From positions 1 to 34,191 of the forward strand of contig CAYPPG010000077.1 of NCBI GenBank assembly GCA_964412555.1: a stretch of DNA of 34,191 bases, read 5' to 3'. The DNA is from CAYPPG01 sp964412555 (GTDB lineage Bacteria; Hinthialibacterota; Hinthialibacteria; Hinthialibacterales; Hinthialibacteraceae). Made by a program: the position numbers and the translations under genes. The stretch's first letter is position 1. Each line of letters starts with the position of its first letter. Under the pieces are notes generated by a model that saw only the letters and a program-made list of their open reading frames with translations, did not search any database and had not been told where the DNA came from. This document shows, piece after piece, positions 15,701-24,044 of this stretch.

Positions 15701-16233
15701 TCGGTTTGAGCCAGCACATCTTTCACACGAGCGAGAAAGTTGTTTAGTTGTTCTTCATCAATTTCACGTTGATATGTATCGACAAATTCCGTACGAATTT
15801 GATTAACCTGTTCTGCAATCGGATTGATAGTCTCCGGACTCAAAACACCACCGTCCCGCGCCGTTTGGACATTTTCTTCCGCTTGAGTAATCGCGTCATC
15901 GATTTCCTGCCATTGTTTTTCCACTCGTTGGCGAACAACTGGAACTACGTCGCGAGCGGCAATAAAGCGGGATTCAGCCTTTTGCGCCGTTTCGATTGCT
16001 TGCTGATAATCACCGGCCTCGAATTGTTGATTCGCGAGATTCAGTAAATTATTGGCATCGTTGAACTGTTGGGGAGCAAATCCCGGCGCCTGCGCAGCTT
16101 GCGCTTCTTGTTTCGCCGCATCCGCTTGTGCAATAACCTTCGCCGCTTCCCTCTTTGCACATCCCGTAAAAAGGATCAACGTTGCAAAAATCAGACAAGA
16201 AATACATACCTTCGATGAGATTTTGCGATTCAT
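12790..16233 (-). CDS. Very large coiled-coil lipoprotein with DUF4398-like repeats
   Basis: 1147 residues. The start MNRKISSKVCISCLIFATLI at 16231-16233 follows AGGAG; a lipobox LFTGC gives a lipid-modified Cys near residue 25. The mature protein is almost wholly Ala/Glu/Gln-rich helix. The N-terminal part has the DUF4398-like pattern APQQFNDANNLLNLANQQFE then GDYQQAIETAQKAESRF, and related units recur (about 500-530 and 575-615: AQDWVPMQYANAVNLKSAAK; QLSPLAYREAVETINETSEL). The C-terminal about 250 residues are less repetitive. It is probably an outer-membrane-anchored periplasmic helical rod. It is flanked by paralogous 132-aa genes. Confidence 0.85.
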   Translation of the reverse strand: MNRKISSKVCISCLIFATLILFTGCAKREAAKVIAQADAAKQEAQAAQAPGFAPQQFNDANNLLNLANQQFEAGDYQQAIETAQKAESRFIAARDVVPVVRQRVEKQWQEIDDAITQAEENVQTARDGGVLSPETINPIAEQVNQIRTEFVDTYQREIDEEQLNNFLARVKDVLAQTESLATAHLKPQAVDAKTEVQNMIEKAQELKADIHVPDKYGQVMELWSQLETAERNGQWQAMIDLAEKIKTPLNEIIVAAQEKAAGDILADLQQQINQARSLKVDGVQAFTDAVEQAQQFMQNGQNELANQQYATAIAAADSAKAALAQGFEALGQEAQSLIGQAETNLQEAIEKEAETYAPSVVSNVRQGMSEVEQLLQNEQYAAAFSNARQTFQTSSQAILAARRGKAQSALSTVEKPFSVLHGQGGGNYVAEAYKKAASTVQDLRTKMKNGEFEAVVEGVPSAKEVVEQGIQALEKGTQVFIDKAQTALDEAQEAKAQDWVPMQYANAVNLKSAAKKELEQDRYLASIRNSEASINAAQDAEAKAYQLQTEQNLNKANELMVLAKRAEQDQLSPLAYREAVETINETSELDKNRQFENAYHRSEEALQKADRALNNLVLTAQENTESALEAQAMKYSEPEIKTALALLNDAEVAQREERFPEANEKSMESTKLAAQAEHFTWKQRSYSLIRQLEGTKEILEYHLAPQKQPALYRQVLTNIAEAKVAQIDENYDESYQYAENASEAKQEIWNNMRQDLQQQVEEMNQIAEWMGEKSLDGDGRELKMELMDTIALLKRQIQLEDWKTAYGEANEAWDVAHEASEELEKRNRVILAQQLTESLDQYKAQNALEIVPEQQQLFDETMNALKKPESEQTYADVYERYQASQDAIENLPESIVEMATQRRDEIDSILQQAQNAGAAKYFPDWFRQLSTDLQWLRNSIRGEDYKGIAQRLKKLEKEANELLLATRQANAEDEYFQTLENNLTRMNGLIQDFGTIGNMPSEIIITSRATEHKLDPITTDMYRSLQGEISVKTLRVSAEILEEQIKEMEPPETLKSLHKKAILSFTHFRKAAEGFEIYGESKTYDLAFREDALEDAYQHLYKVLDLNEELQFYAKKGRKLNTKERINWTIKKMQNEFADFYYSFKIR

Positions 16234-16315
16234 AAAACATCTCCTCATATCTTGTGTTGACGGAAAAAACCGCCAATAGGACGGTGAAATATCATCTATT
16301 AATAAATTCTATTGC

Positions 16316-16714
16316 TTACCCCTCAAGGGGAACTTCCAAATCCAGATGGGACATGAGGTAACCAAGAGCCTCATTTAACCGTATTGTCGTATCGTGCCAT
16401 TGAAGACTCAGTTTTTTATAAAAATCAAAATGAATTCCAATCATATTTCGTAGCGTCACTGTATCGGACAGATAAGGAGTAATGGGTTCGGCACGGTCAT
16501 ATTCATTCCCCAAATACTCCAGTAAATATTGGTGGCGTCTAGCCAACTGAGCCTTAAGCTTGAAGAACTCGTCCTCTTGCTCCTGACTTGTTTCTTTTTG
16601 ATGGAAAGCATGACGAAACAATTCATCGTATCGAAACCACATATCAAGAAATTGTTTGATCGCGTTGATACGAAATTCAATCTCTTCTTTCTCTTTTGGA
16701 TTCCAACTTGCCAT
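16316..16714 (-). CDS. Helical 132-aa protein, paralogue 2 flanking the large lipoprotein
   Basis: The start MASWNPKEKEEIEFRINAIK at 16712-16714 follows GGGAG and gives 132 residues, matching paralogue 1 in length, helical profile and the motifs RRHQYL and LQWHDTTIRLNEALGYL. There is no signal sequence, so it is cytoplasmic or peripheral. The gene is first in the minus-strand set 16714-12067, with 82 bp to the lipoprotein start. The family is not recognised. Confidence 0.7.
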   Translation of the reverse strand: MASWNPKEKEEIEFRINAIKQFLDMWFRYDELFRHAFHQKETSQEQEDEFFKLKAQLARRHQYLLEYLGNEYDRAEPITPYLSDTVTLRNMIGIHFDFYKKLSLQWHDTTIRLNEALGYLMSHLDLEVPLEG

Positions 16715-16891
16715 GAAGACTCCCAATAATCAATCGTCGCTGTAATCGACGTGAAGTGTAAAAACGCTTGTACAGAGACAGAAGCGGGGAGATTTGAACA
16801 AACCCCGCCTCTGATTATACACGATTGAGCCAGTTTTATTAGATCAACAGTTCAAGTCACAATAACTTACTATAAAAAATTCTCAATGCGA

Positions 16892-17809
16892 TTACGGTTG
16901 CCCTGTTTGAGCACCTTCCGCCGCTGCGGCGGCATCGCGCGCCCGGTCCATCGGATTAAAACGTTGCGGTTGGGGCTGGGAAAGATCCTGCCCCCCCGTT
17001 TGATCTAACCCCATCATATCTTGCTGTTCTAAGCCCATACGGACATTGGGTTCCGGCATTCCCGGCGGGGTTGGAAGATCCGGCAGCATACCAAATTGCC
17101 CATATCCTCCTTCCGTGGCTCCAAAACCTTCCAGCGATTCAAACAGTGATGGATCAACGACTTTCACATACGTTTCTTCGTCATACCCTTGAAATTGGCT
17201 TAATTGCGATTGCAATTCTTCCAATACACCTTGAAATTGATTTTCCCAAGAAGGAATCTTTGTAACCATGGACTGCGGTTCATTCGTCGCGACACGCAAC
17301 CCGTAAAATTCAAACGCTCCCATTTCACGCGCTTGGACCAACGCTTGTTCCAATTGTCTTTTATATTTAATGGAAAAAGGACCAAGGTACGTATCTTTAT
17401 TGATAATGATGTTGCTGGGAATCCCGTCATATGCCACTTCGTCCCCATGGGTGCCATCGTCAAAATAATTCACACCAATCTGATCAGCCGTCATGGGAAG
17501 ATAATAAACACGATAATCAACCAAATCACCAAATACAGCGTCATAGACTTTTTCCCCGTATTTGACCATCACAGATCCAGGACCTTGCATGCTGGCCCCT
17601 CCTCCCCCATAACCATACATTCCACCCATTCCACCCATTCCTCCCATTCCTCCCATTCCTCCCATTCCTCCCATACCCCCCATTCCTCCGTATCCATACA
17701 TTCCTCCCCCCATTTGAGCTTGGGTAGAAGAAGGAAGAATAATCCCAACGAAAAATAAGGAAAAAATGAGGAAAAAATAAGTGGTTTTATCCATTTTAAA
17801 AGTGATCAT
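16892..17809 (-). CDS. Secreted GGM-repeat protein with choice-of-anchor-like domain
   Basis: 305 residues. Signal peptide DKTTYFFLIFSLFFVGIILP to about residue 31 (STQAQ). It is followed by a low-complexity MYGYGGM(GGM)nMYGYGGGG stretch (about 34-72), and then a globular part with YFDDGTHGDEVAYDGIPS, the motif seen in choice-of-anchor X and related extracellular beta domains. The C-terminus is Pro/Gln/Met-rich. Either ATG (17809 or 17794) is possible. It is probably exported; the role is unknown. The GGM stretch is encoded by a 9-bp tandem repeat and could vary in length. Confidence 0.75.
   Translation of the reverse strand: MITFKMDKTTYFFLIFSLFFVGIILPSSTQAQMGGGMYGYGGMGGMGGMGGMGGMGGMGGMGGMYGYGGGGASMQGPGSVMVKYGEKVYDAVFGDLVDYRVYYLPMTADQIGVNYFDDGTHGDEVAYDGIPSNIIINKDTYLGPFSIKYKRQLEQALVQAREMGAFEFYGLRVATNEPQSMVTKIPSWENQFQGVLEELQSQLSQFQGYDEETYVKVVDPSLFESLEGFGATEGGYGQFGMLPDLPTPPGMPEPNVRMGLEQQDMMGLDQTGGQDLSQPQPQRFNPMDRARDAAAAAEGAQTGQP
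17618..17692. repeat. 9-bp tandem repeat encoding Gly-Gly-Met
   Basis: About eight units of CATTCCWCC (GGWGGAATG on the coding strand) lie in tandem within the secreted GGM protein gene. Unit identity is high, so slippage could add or remove whole codon triplets without a frameshift. Confidence 0.8.
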
Positions 17810-17854
17810 GATAAAGACCTGCCTTTACTTGATTCAACTCTCATCAATGACGAG

Positions 17855-17883
17855 AAGGTATCACGACTCTAACTCACTGTCAA
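17855..17883 (-). promoter_or_regulatory. Promoter candidate of the GGM-repeat gene
   Basis: Minus-strand TTGACA (17878-17883), a 17-bp spacer and TACCTT (17855-17860). The -35 box is consensus, the -10 box weak. It lies 46 bp before the start codon. Confidence 0.4.
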
Positions 17884-18056
17884 CTTGCCGGTAAATTATC
17901 AAGTCAAAAATAACACACCTTCCAACTCTAATGTGGGAAGCAGGTTAATTATATGCTTCTTAACTATATTATAGAGCGAAACACAAATTGAAAAAGACTT
18001 TCTATGCGGTATTCTCTTCAAATTCTAACCTACTTGACCATCCCGAATCACATGAA

Positions 18057-18881
18057 CTATCCTTGATTCAACTCTTTTGAACGTTGTGTCGCTTTCCGAA
18101 TCGTTTCCCGAATCATTTCTTCCAATTTATATTTCTGCAAAGCGGATAATCCCGCTTCTGTAGTGCCTCCTGGAGTAGCCACTTTTTGCACCAATTCCGC
18201 GGGAGAATCAGGACGATTACGAAGTATTTCCGCCGCTCCCGCCAGGGTTTCCGTAACGAGCAATCTAGCGATTTCCTCCGTAAGTCCTTGCTCTTTCGCT
18301 GCGGCAATCCAATGGTCCGCTAAACTGAATAAATAACCCGGACCGCTTCCAGAAACAGCGGTTACGACATCTTGCAACGATTCTTCCACCTCCACGATTT
18401 CACCCACGGCTCGTAAAATATCCCCTACCCACACTCGATCCTTTTCCTCCAATCCTTCGGGGAAAGTGATCGCGCTAACACCTCTTCCGACTTGCGCCGG
18501 AAGATTTGGCATTACCCGCACAATTCGTTCTTCAAATCCTAACAAATTTCCTAATCGGCTTCGGCTTTGCCCTGCCAAAATTGAAATAAGGAGATGATCA
18601 GTAGTCAAATTCTCCTTGAGTTCATCCTTTACATGCGGAAGAACCTGCGGTTTTACTGCAATGAGCACAGTACGGGAACGTTGTGCCGCTTCCCTATTTG
18701 CATCCGTAGTTTCAATATCATAAGTATTATCGAGATATGTCCTTCGCTCGGGCTTGATTTCCGTGACGAGAATCTCATTGGACGAAAGAATGTTTTTCTT
18801 CAGCAATCCAGCGAGTATCGCTTCCGCCATATTTCCTCCACCGACAAACGCAATCTTCTTATCAAAATCGGTCATATTCAT
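18057..18881 (-). CDS. proC: Pyrroline-5-carboxylate reductase
   Basis: 274 residues, the normal length. N-terminal Rossmann fold with IAFVGGGNMAEAILAGLL (NADPH binding), LIAVKPQVLPHV, and the P5CR signature in the C-terminal helical dimerisation domain: VTAVSGSGPGYLFSLADHW and ELVQKVATPGGTTEAGL. It reduces 1-pyrroline-5-carboxylate to proline, the last step of proline synthesis. AGGAG precedes the ATG. It is 25 bp after the C half of carB, hence last in the carA-carB-carB-proC operon. Confidence 0.96.
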   Translation of the reverse strand: MNMTDFDKKIAFVGGGNMAEAILAGLLKKNILSSNEILVTEIKPERRTYLDNTYDIETTDANREAAQRSRTVLIAVKPQVLPHVKDELKENLTTDHLLISILAGQSRSRLGNLLGFEERIVRVMPNLPAQVGRGVSAITFPEGLEEKDRVWVGDILRAVGEIVEVEESLQDVVTAVSGSGPGYLFSLADHWIAAAKEQGLTEEIARLLVTETLAGAAEILRNRPDSPAELVQKVATPGGTTEAGLSALQKYKLEEMIRETIRKATQRSKELNQG

Positions 18882-18906
18882 AGACTCCTACTTACTAACA
18901 TAATTC

Positions 18907-20718
18907 TTAAGAAATAAAATAATCTTGAATTGGTTTTACTTGCAAATTTTCCTTTAGATTCGCTTGAATTCCCATCACTGCGGCCTGAGCGGCCGAAATG
19001 GTTGTAACATAAGGGATATTGTGTTCCAAGGCACAACGCCGCAAGGCCAATTCGTCATATGCTGACACAGCGTCCATCGGTGTATTGATAACCAACGCAG
19101 TATTCAAATTTTTCATGATATCCACAATATTTGGACGATCTTCTTTTACTTTGAATACGCGTTTGCATGAAATATCATGTTTGTGTAAATGCTCATACGT
19201 TCCACCAGTCGCTAATAGTTCAAAGCCCATTTCTACTAGGTGTTTTGCGAGTTCTACAATTTCCTCTTTATCTCTATCCGTGACGCTGATAACAACCTGA
19301 CGCTTATCCGGCGGTGGATTGGGTCCCGGTAAAATCATCCCCGCGCCCGCTTGGGCTTTCGCATAAGCACGCCCGAAATCCGTATCGATTCCCATCACTT
19401 CTCCAGTCGAACGCATCTCAGGACCAAGAAGAATATCGACACAGGGAAATTTGACAAAGGGAAGCACAGCTTCTTTCACGGCAACATGATCGAAGGAAGG
19501 ACGGTCGGGCATATCGAACGAAGAAAGAGAGACTCCCGCCATCACCTTGGCAGCGATTTTCGCCAACGGAACACCGGTCGCTTTGCTGACATAGGGAACC
19601 GTTCGCGAGGCACGCGGATTGACTTCAAGGACATATACCTGCTCCTTACCATTCCCTCGGGTAATCGCATACTGAATATTCATCAATCCAAATACATTCA
19701 ATGCCTTCGCCAAAGCAACCGTTTGCGAACAAAGTGTTTCTACCGTTTCCGGAAGCAAAGAGCGAGGGGGAATAACACAGGCGCTGTCTCCGGAATGAAC
19801 ACCGGCAAATTCGATATGTTCCATGATTCCACCGATATACACGTTTTCCACATCCGAAACAGCATCAACATCCACTTCAACAGCATCTTCCAAATATTTA
19901 TCAATTAAAACAGGATGTTCGGGAGAAACTTGAACTGCCCGGCGCATATAAGTCGTCAGCCGCTGCTCATCATACACGATCTCCATTGCCCGGCCTCCCA
20001 AAACATAGGAAGGACGTACAAGTACAGGATATCCCAATTTCCGGGCTATGTTCTTGGCTTCGGTGACTGTCGTCGCCGTTCCATTAGGCGGTTGAGCGAT
20101 GTTCAATTCATCCAAAAGCGCTCCGAACCTTTTACGGTCTTCAGCCAAGTCGATACTATCCGGGGAAGTTCCTAAAATTTTCACTCCGGCCAGTTCAAGC
20201 GGAACCGCTAATTTTAAAGGAGTCTGGCCACCAAACTGAACAATCACTCCTTTCGGCTCCTCCGCCTCGATCACATGCATGACATCTTCAAAGGTCAACG
20301 GTTCGAAATAAAGACGATCTGCCGTGTCATAATCGGTGGAAACGGTTTCGGGATTCGAATTGATCATGATCGTCTCATACCCGATTTCCCGCAACGCCAT
20401 TACAGCGTGGACACAACAATAGTCGAATTCAATCCCCTGCCCGATTCGATTAGGACCTCCGCCGAGGATGACGATTTTTTCCTTGTCCCCCGGTCTGATT
20501 TCAGTCTCATTTTCGTAAGTGGAATAATGATAGGGTGTGTATGCCTCGAATTCCGCTGCACAAGTGTCCACCGTTTTAAAAACCGGGACTACTTCCATTC
20601 GCTTTCGCAATCCCCTGACATCGGCTTCTTTGATCCCCCATATATAAGCCAATTGCCGATCAGAAAATCCGAATTGTTTCGCTCGTAAAAGAATTGATTT
20701 GAGTTCTGTTTCGTTCAT
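18907..20718 (-). CDS. carB: Carbamoyl-phosphate synthase large subunit, C-terminal half
   Basis: 603 residues covering the end of the oligomerisation domain (LLRAKQFGFSDRQLAYIWG), the second ATP-grasp domain that makes carbamoyl phosphate (KLGYPVLVRPSYVLGGRAME; QYAITRGNGKEQVYVLEVNP) and the C-terminal MGS-like allosteric domain (VVISVTDRDKEEIVELAKHL to about the end). It must pair with the N-terminal half at 21006-22544 and CarA to form the enzyme. The N-terminus begins exactly where intact CarB continues after the N half, so no domain is lost. The ATG lacks a good SD and is 6 bp after a remnant ORF. Splits near this place are known in Methanocaldococcus and Aquifex. Confidence 0.95.
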   Translation of the reverse strand: MNETELKSILLRAKQFGFSDRQLAYIWGIKEADVRGLRKRMEVVPVFKTVDTCAAEFEAYTPYHYSTYENETEIRPGDKEKIVILGGGPNRIGQGIEFDYCCVHAVMALREIGYETIMINSNPETVSTDYDTADRLYFEPLTFEDVMHVIEAEEPKGVIVQFGGQTPLKLAVPLELAGVKILGTSPDSIDLAEDRKRFGALLDELNIAQPPNGTATTVTEAKNIARKLGYPVLVRPSYVLGGRAMEIVYDEQRLTTYMRRAVQVSPEHPVLIDKYLEDAVEVDVDAVSDVENVYIGGIMEHIEFAGVHSGDSACVIPPRSLLPETVETLCSQTVALAKALNVFGLMNIQYAITRGNGKEQVYVLEVNPRASRTVPYVSKATGVPLAKIAAKVMAGVSLSSFDMPDRPSFDHVAVKEAVLPFVKFPCVDILLGPEMRSTGEVMGIDTDFGRAYAKAQAGAGMILPGPNPPPDKRQVVISVTDRDKEEIVELAKHLVEMGFELLATGGTYEHLHKHDISCKRVFKVKEDRPNIVDIMKNLNTALVINTPMDAVSAYDELALRRCALEHNIPYVTTISAAQAAVMGIQANLKENLQVKPIQDYFIS

Positions 20719-20724
20719 AATTAT

Positions 20725-20966
20725 TTATAAGAGAGATTCAAGTTGGTTGAGGCTTTCGGCTTTTCGTAAAGTGGATTTGATTTCATCCAGTTTTTCTAAA
20801 TCCGTGATCGTTTCTATTCGTTGAAAGAAAGATAACTCTTCATCTCCAAACTTAATCTCCAACGCCAGTTGAATCGCTTCCACAATCCTTTCTTCAATCC
20901 GATGGTTTCTCCTTCTTCATGCAATTGTATAAATAATATTGTAGGCACAATTGCACCTCTTGACAT
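20725..20966 (-). pseudogene. Frameshifted QEG/DUF4351-type remnant between the carB halves
   Basis: Two overlapping pieces can be joined by one frameshift near 20897. The first runs from an ATG at 20964-20966: MSRGAIVPTILFIQLHEEGE. The second reads IEERIVEAIQLALEIKFGDE, then ELSFFQRIETITDLEKLDEI and a stop at 20725-20727. The pattern (HEEGE..., EAIxLxLExKFGDEEL, ...ITDLExLxxI...L) matches C-terminal tails of Rpn/DUF4351-like proteins that spread in such genomes. There is no intact catalytic domain. It looks like debris left after insertion between, or into, carB. Confidence 0.6.
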
Positions 20967-21005
20967 GGGTAGGGCTTTCCGGATTCCTTCCTGTAGCTGC
21001 GATGA

Positions 21006-22544
21006 TCACACTTGACTATCTTGTAGAAAATGCAACACATCTTTTTTAACGTTCCGTAATTGATACTCCATATCTACGATCTCAGCTATGTTGACCAAAA
21101 ACCAAGGATCAATTTTGGTATATTGATAAATTTCCTGAATACTCAGCCCTATTTGGAGTGCATAACGAATATAAAAAATACGATCAGGATTCGGCCGCTT
21201 CAGTTTTTCGATAATTTCCTCTCTCAAAAGGGAATCCGTAGGATCTTGATAATAGGATTCGTCAGGATCCTCTCGCGAAATAGGAGAATCAAACACATAG
21301 TCATCCTTCCCGTCCGCTCCGAGTCCGTATCGATCGATTTCCAACGATCTCAATCCTTTTTGTAGTGATTCTTTAAACGTGCGGCCGATAGACATCGCTT
21401 CCCCTACAGATTTCATTTGAGTTCCGAGAGTCGGATCGGAACCGGGGAATTTCTCAAAGGTCCACCTCGGAATTTTGACGACACAATAATCGATTGTAGG
21501 TTCGAACGATGCCGGTGTTTCCTTCGTAATATCATTCGGAATTTCGTCCAATGTGTACCCAACCGCCAATTTCGCTGCAATCTTTGCAATAGGAAATCCT
21601 GTCGCTTTCGACGCCAAGGCAGAACTGCGCGATACACGAGGATTCATTTCGATAACAACCATGCGTCCATCGTGCGGATGAACGGCGAATTGGATGTTCG
21701 ATCCTCCCGTATCGACACCAATCTCACGGATGATATCAATCGAAGCATTCCGCATCGCCTGATACTCTTTATCCGTCAAAGTCTGCGCCGGAGCCACTGT
21801 GATACTATCACCTGTATGAACTCCCATGGGATCGAAATTTTCAATCGAGCAGATAATGACAACATTATCTGCCATATCTCTCATCACTTCCAATTCGTAT
21901 TCTTTCCAGCCAAGAACAGACTCTTCAATCAAGACAGTGTGGAAAGGACTGGATTCAAGCCCCCACCGAGCGACCTCTGGGAATTCCTCGCGATTGTAGG
22001 CCGTTCCCGCACCGGTTCCTCCTAAAGTGAAAGAAGGACGTATGATTGCCGGAAATCCTACATCATCGATAATCCGCATGGCTTCTTCCATGCTGTGAGC
22101 ATACCCACTGCAAGGGATCTCGAGATGTATCCGATACATCGCTTCTTTGAAAAGATCGCGATCTTCGGCTTTGTTGATTGCATCCAGCTTCGCCCCAATC
22201 AACTCGACGCCATACTTATCCAACACTCCGGATTCCGCGAGAGCGACTGCATTGTTCAAGGCCGTTTGCCCTCCCAACGTGGGAAGCAAACAGTCGGGTC
22301 TTTCTTTCTCGATGATCTTTTCCACAACGGCCGGTGTAATCGGTTCTATATATGTTCGATTCCCCAAATCGGGATCGGTCATGATCGTAGCCGGATTGCT
22401 GTTGACCAGGATGACCTCATACCCTTCTTCAAGAAGCGCTTTGCATCCCTGCGTACCGGAATAATCGAACTCACACGCTTGACCAATAATGATCGGTCCC
22501 GAACCAATGATCAATATTTTATGGATATCTGTCCGTTTTGGCAT
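21006..22544 (-). CDS. carB: Carbamoyl-phosphate synthase large subunit, N-terminal half
   Basis: 512 residues: the pre-ATP-grasp region (HKILIIGSGPIIIGQACEFD), the first ATP-grasp domain that forms carboxyphosphate (VGFPAIIRPSFTLGGTGAG; IQFAVHPHDGRMVVIEMNPR) and most of the oligomerisation domain, ending at IAEIVDMEYQLRNVKKDVLH. The typical chain of intact CarB is about 1070 residues; 512 plus 603 covers it with slight excess. It is 84 bp after carA and on the same strand. Beyond its stop, the same frame runs on through the remnant (SSQLQEGIRKALPMSRGA), suggesting that the present C-terminal residues came with the inserted DNA. Confidence 0.95.
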   Translation of the reverse strand: MPKRTDIHKILIIGSGPIIIGQACEFDYSGTQGCKALLEEGYEVILVNSNPATIMTDPDLGNRTYIEPITPAVVEKIIEKERPDCLLPTLGGQTALNNAVALAESGVLDKYGVELIGAKLDAINKAEDRDLFKEAMYRIHLEIPCSGYAHSMEEAMRIIDDVGFPAIIRPSFTLGGTGAGTAYNREEFPEVARWGLESSPFHTVLIEESVLGWKEYELEVMRDMADNVVIICSIENFDPMGVHTGDSITVAPAQTLTDKEYQAMRNASIDIIREIGVDTGGSNIQFAVHPHDGRMVVIEMNPRVSRSSALASKATGFPIAKIAAKLAVGYTLDEIPNDITKETPASFEPTIDYCVVKIPRWTFEKFPGSDPTLGTQMKSVGEAMSIGRTFKESLQKGLRSLEIDRYGLGADGKDDYVFDSPISREDPDESYYQDPTDSLLREEIIEKLKRPNPDRIFYIRYALQIGLSIQEIYQYTKIDPWFLVNIAEIVDMEYQLRNVKKDVLHFLQDSQV

Positions 22545-22628
22545 TTTATATTGTCAACCCAGATATTTGAATCGATTGAATTATATTAGTGTCTGTCAAT
22601 TTATAATTTAGCTTAATCATCCTGCGTT

Positions 22629-23795
22629 TTATTTTTCGCCCGACATCAAACGAATAAAACGATCGAAATGATGAGTGGCGTCATGCGGACCAGGAGAGGC
22701 TTCAGGATGATATTGCACGGAAAAACAACGCAAATCTTTTGCTTCCAGACCTTCCACGGTTTGATCGTTCAAATTCATATGCGTTATTTCTACTTTATGG
22801 TCTTTTAAACTGTCGATATCTACACAAAATCCATGATTTTGTGAAGTGATATCGATTTTTCCACTTTCCATATGTTTCACAGGTTGATTAGCCCCACGAT
22901 GACCGAATTTTAATTTATATGTTTTTCCACCCAAAGCCAAACCGAGGAGCTGATGACCAAGGCATATACCGAACACAGGATATTTTCCTAACAATTTTCG
23001 GATAGTATCCACCGCATAACTGACGGGTTCCGGATCTCCTGGACCATTGGATAGAAATATTCCATCCGGTTTCCATTGATCGATGTCATCCGGTGTCACC
23101 GAAGCGGGCATTACTTGGACTTCACAACCCCGTTCGGTTAAATGACGCAGTATATTTTGCTTAATTCCATAATCGAATGCAACGACTCGATATTGTTTCT
23201 CTGGAGTCTCCTTCCGATTCCGTGGACGATGATACACATGAAGACGATCATGCCACTCATAAGGTTCTTTGGTGGTGACGGCTTGAACAAGGTCAGAACC
23301 GGCCATAGAAGGTATGGCTTGTGCTTTCGCAATCAAATCCGCTGTTGTTCCTTCTTCATCAGCAATAATCCCTCGCATGACACCGTGAATTCTCAACTTA
23401 CGAACAAGTTCACGAGTATCGATCCCACACAATCCCACTTTGTTTTGTGTGATCATCCAATCTTCCAACGAACGATTCGATCGCCAATTGCTGGAAAAAT
23501 ATGATAATTCTTTGACAATAAAACCGGCCACCTGGATAGTCTTGGATTCCAAATCCTCTTCATTGATTCCATAATTCCCGATCAAAGGATATGTCATTGC
23601 AACAATCTGTCCATAATAGGAGGGATCGGTCAATACTTCCTGATATCCGGTCATCGAGGTATTGAAAACCACCTCACCACCGGCTTCTCCTTTCGCACCG
23701 AATGCCTGTCCTCGAAACATTGTTCCATCTTCAAGAACAAGCACCGCCGGTCTTCTTATAATATTGTTGAGAATTGAATATTCCATCTTCCTCAT
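22629..23795 (-). CDS. carA: Carbamoyl-phosphate synthase small (glutaminase) subunit
   Basis: 388 residues, standard length. The N-terminal CarA domain (PAVLVLEDGTMFRGQAFGAK; VFNTSMTGYQEVLTDPSYYG) is followed by a class I glutamine amidotransferase domain with nucleophile Cys278 in FGICLGHQLLG and His363/Glu365 in YHPEASPGPHD. It supplies ammonia from glutamine to the CarB halves for arginine and pyrimidine synthesis. Two ATGs (23795, 23786) are possible; GAGGAAG lies too close to the second to decide. It is first in the operon, with a promoter 80 bp upstream. No arginine or pyrimidine attenuator is recognised. Confidence 0.96.
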   Translation of the reverse strand: MRKMEYSILNNIIRRPAVLVLEDGTMFRGQAFGAKGEAGGEVVFNTSMTGYQEVLTDPSYYGQIVAMTYPLIGNYGINEEDLESKTIQVAGFIVKELSYFSSNWRSNRSLEDWMITQNKVGLCGIDTRELVRKLRIHGVMRGIIADEEGTTADLIAKAQAIPSMAGSDLVQAVTTKEPYEWHDRLHVYHRPRNRKETPEKQYRVVAFDYGIKQNILRHLTERGCEVQVMPASVTPDDIDQWKPDGIFLSNGPGDPEPVSYAVDTIRKLLGKYPVFGICLGHQLLGLALGGKTYKLKFGHRGANQPVKHMESGKIDITSQNHGFCVDIDSLKDHKVEITHMNLNDQTVEGLEAKDLRCFSVQYHPEASPGPHDATHHFDRFIRLMSGEK

Positions 23796-23874
23796 TATTC
23801 TCGATCCGAAAGAAATTCAATCGATCTATACGACAATATGAAATCTTCGTGAAAGTTTGTTTCTTTGTGACGGG

Positions 23875-23903
23875 AGTATGCTTACCAGAAGGGCATTTGT
23901 CAA
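23875..23903 (-). promoter_or_regulatory. Promoter of the car-proC operon
   Basis: Minus-strand TTGACA (23898-23903), 17-bp spacer, CATACT (23875-23880). It is correctly placed upstream of carA, with a predicted leader of about 70 nt. Confidence 0.6.
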
Positions 23904-23973
23904 TGTTAAGGAAATCAGTCAAGAAGAGTTTCGATTGAAAATTTGCCTAGTTTGCTTACACTCATTTGATTCC

Positions 23974-24001
23974 TTGACCATTTGATTCCCGAACCTACAA
24001 T
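23974..24001 (+). promoter_or_regulatory. Promoter of the nifU-like gene
   Basis: TTGACC (23974-23979), 16-bp spacer and TACAAT (23996-24001). The predicted start is about 35 bp before the ATG at 24045. It is divergent from the carA promoter. Confidence 0.55.
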
Positions 24002-24044
24002 AAAAAGAAAGTCTTCGTTCGAAAAGGCAACCGGGAGATATATT

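Noticed and set aside
19351..19908. 185-aa plus-strand ORF inside the carB C half
   Set aside because: Antisense frame in a conserved gene with composition (Arg/His/Ile-rich) typical of shadow ORFs.
23982..24044. Longer N-terminus of the NifU-like protein
   Set aside because: The promoter -10 box lies inside these codons, and GGGAGAT marks the ATG at 24045.
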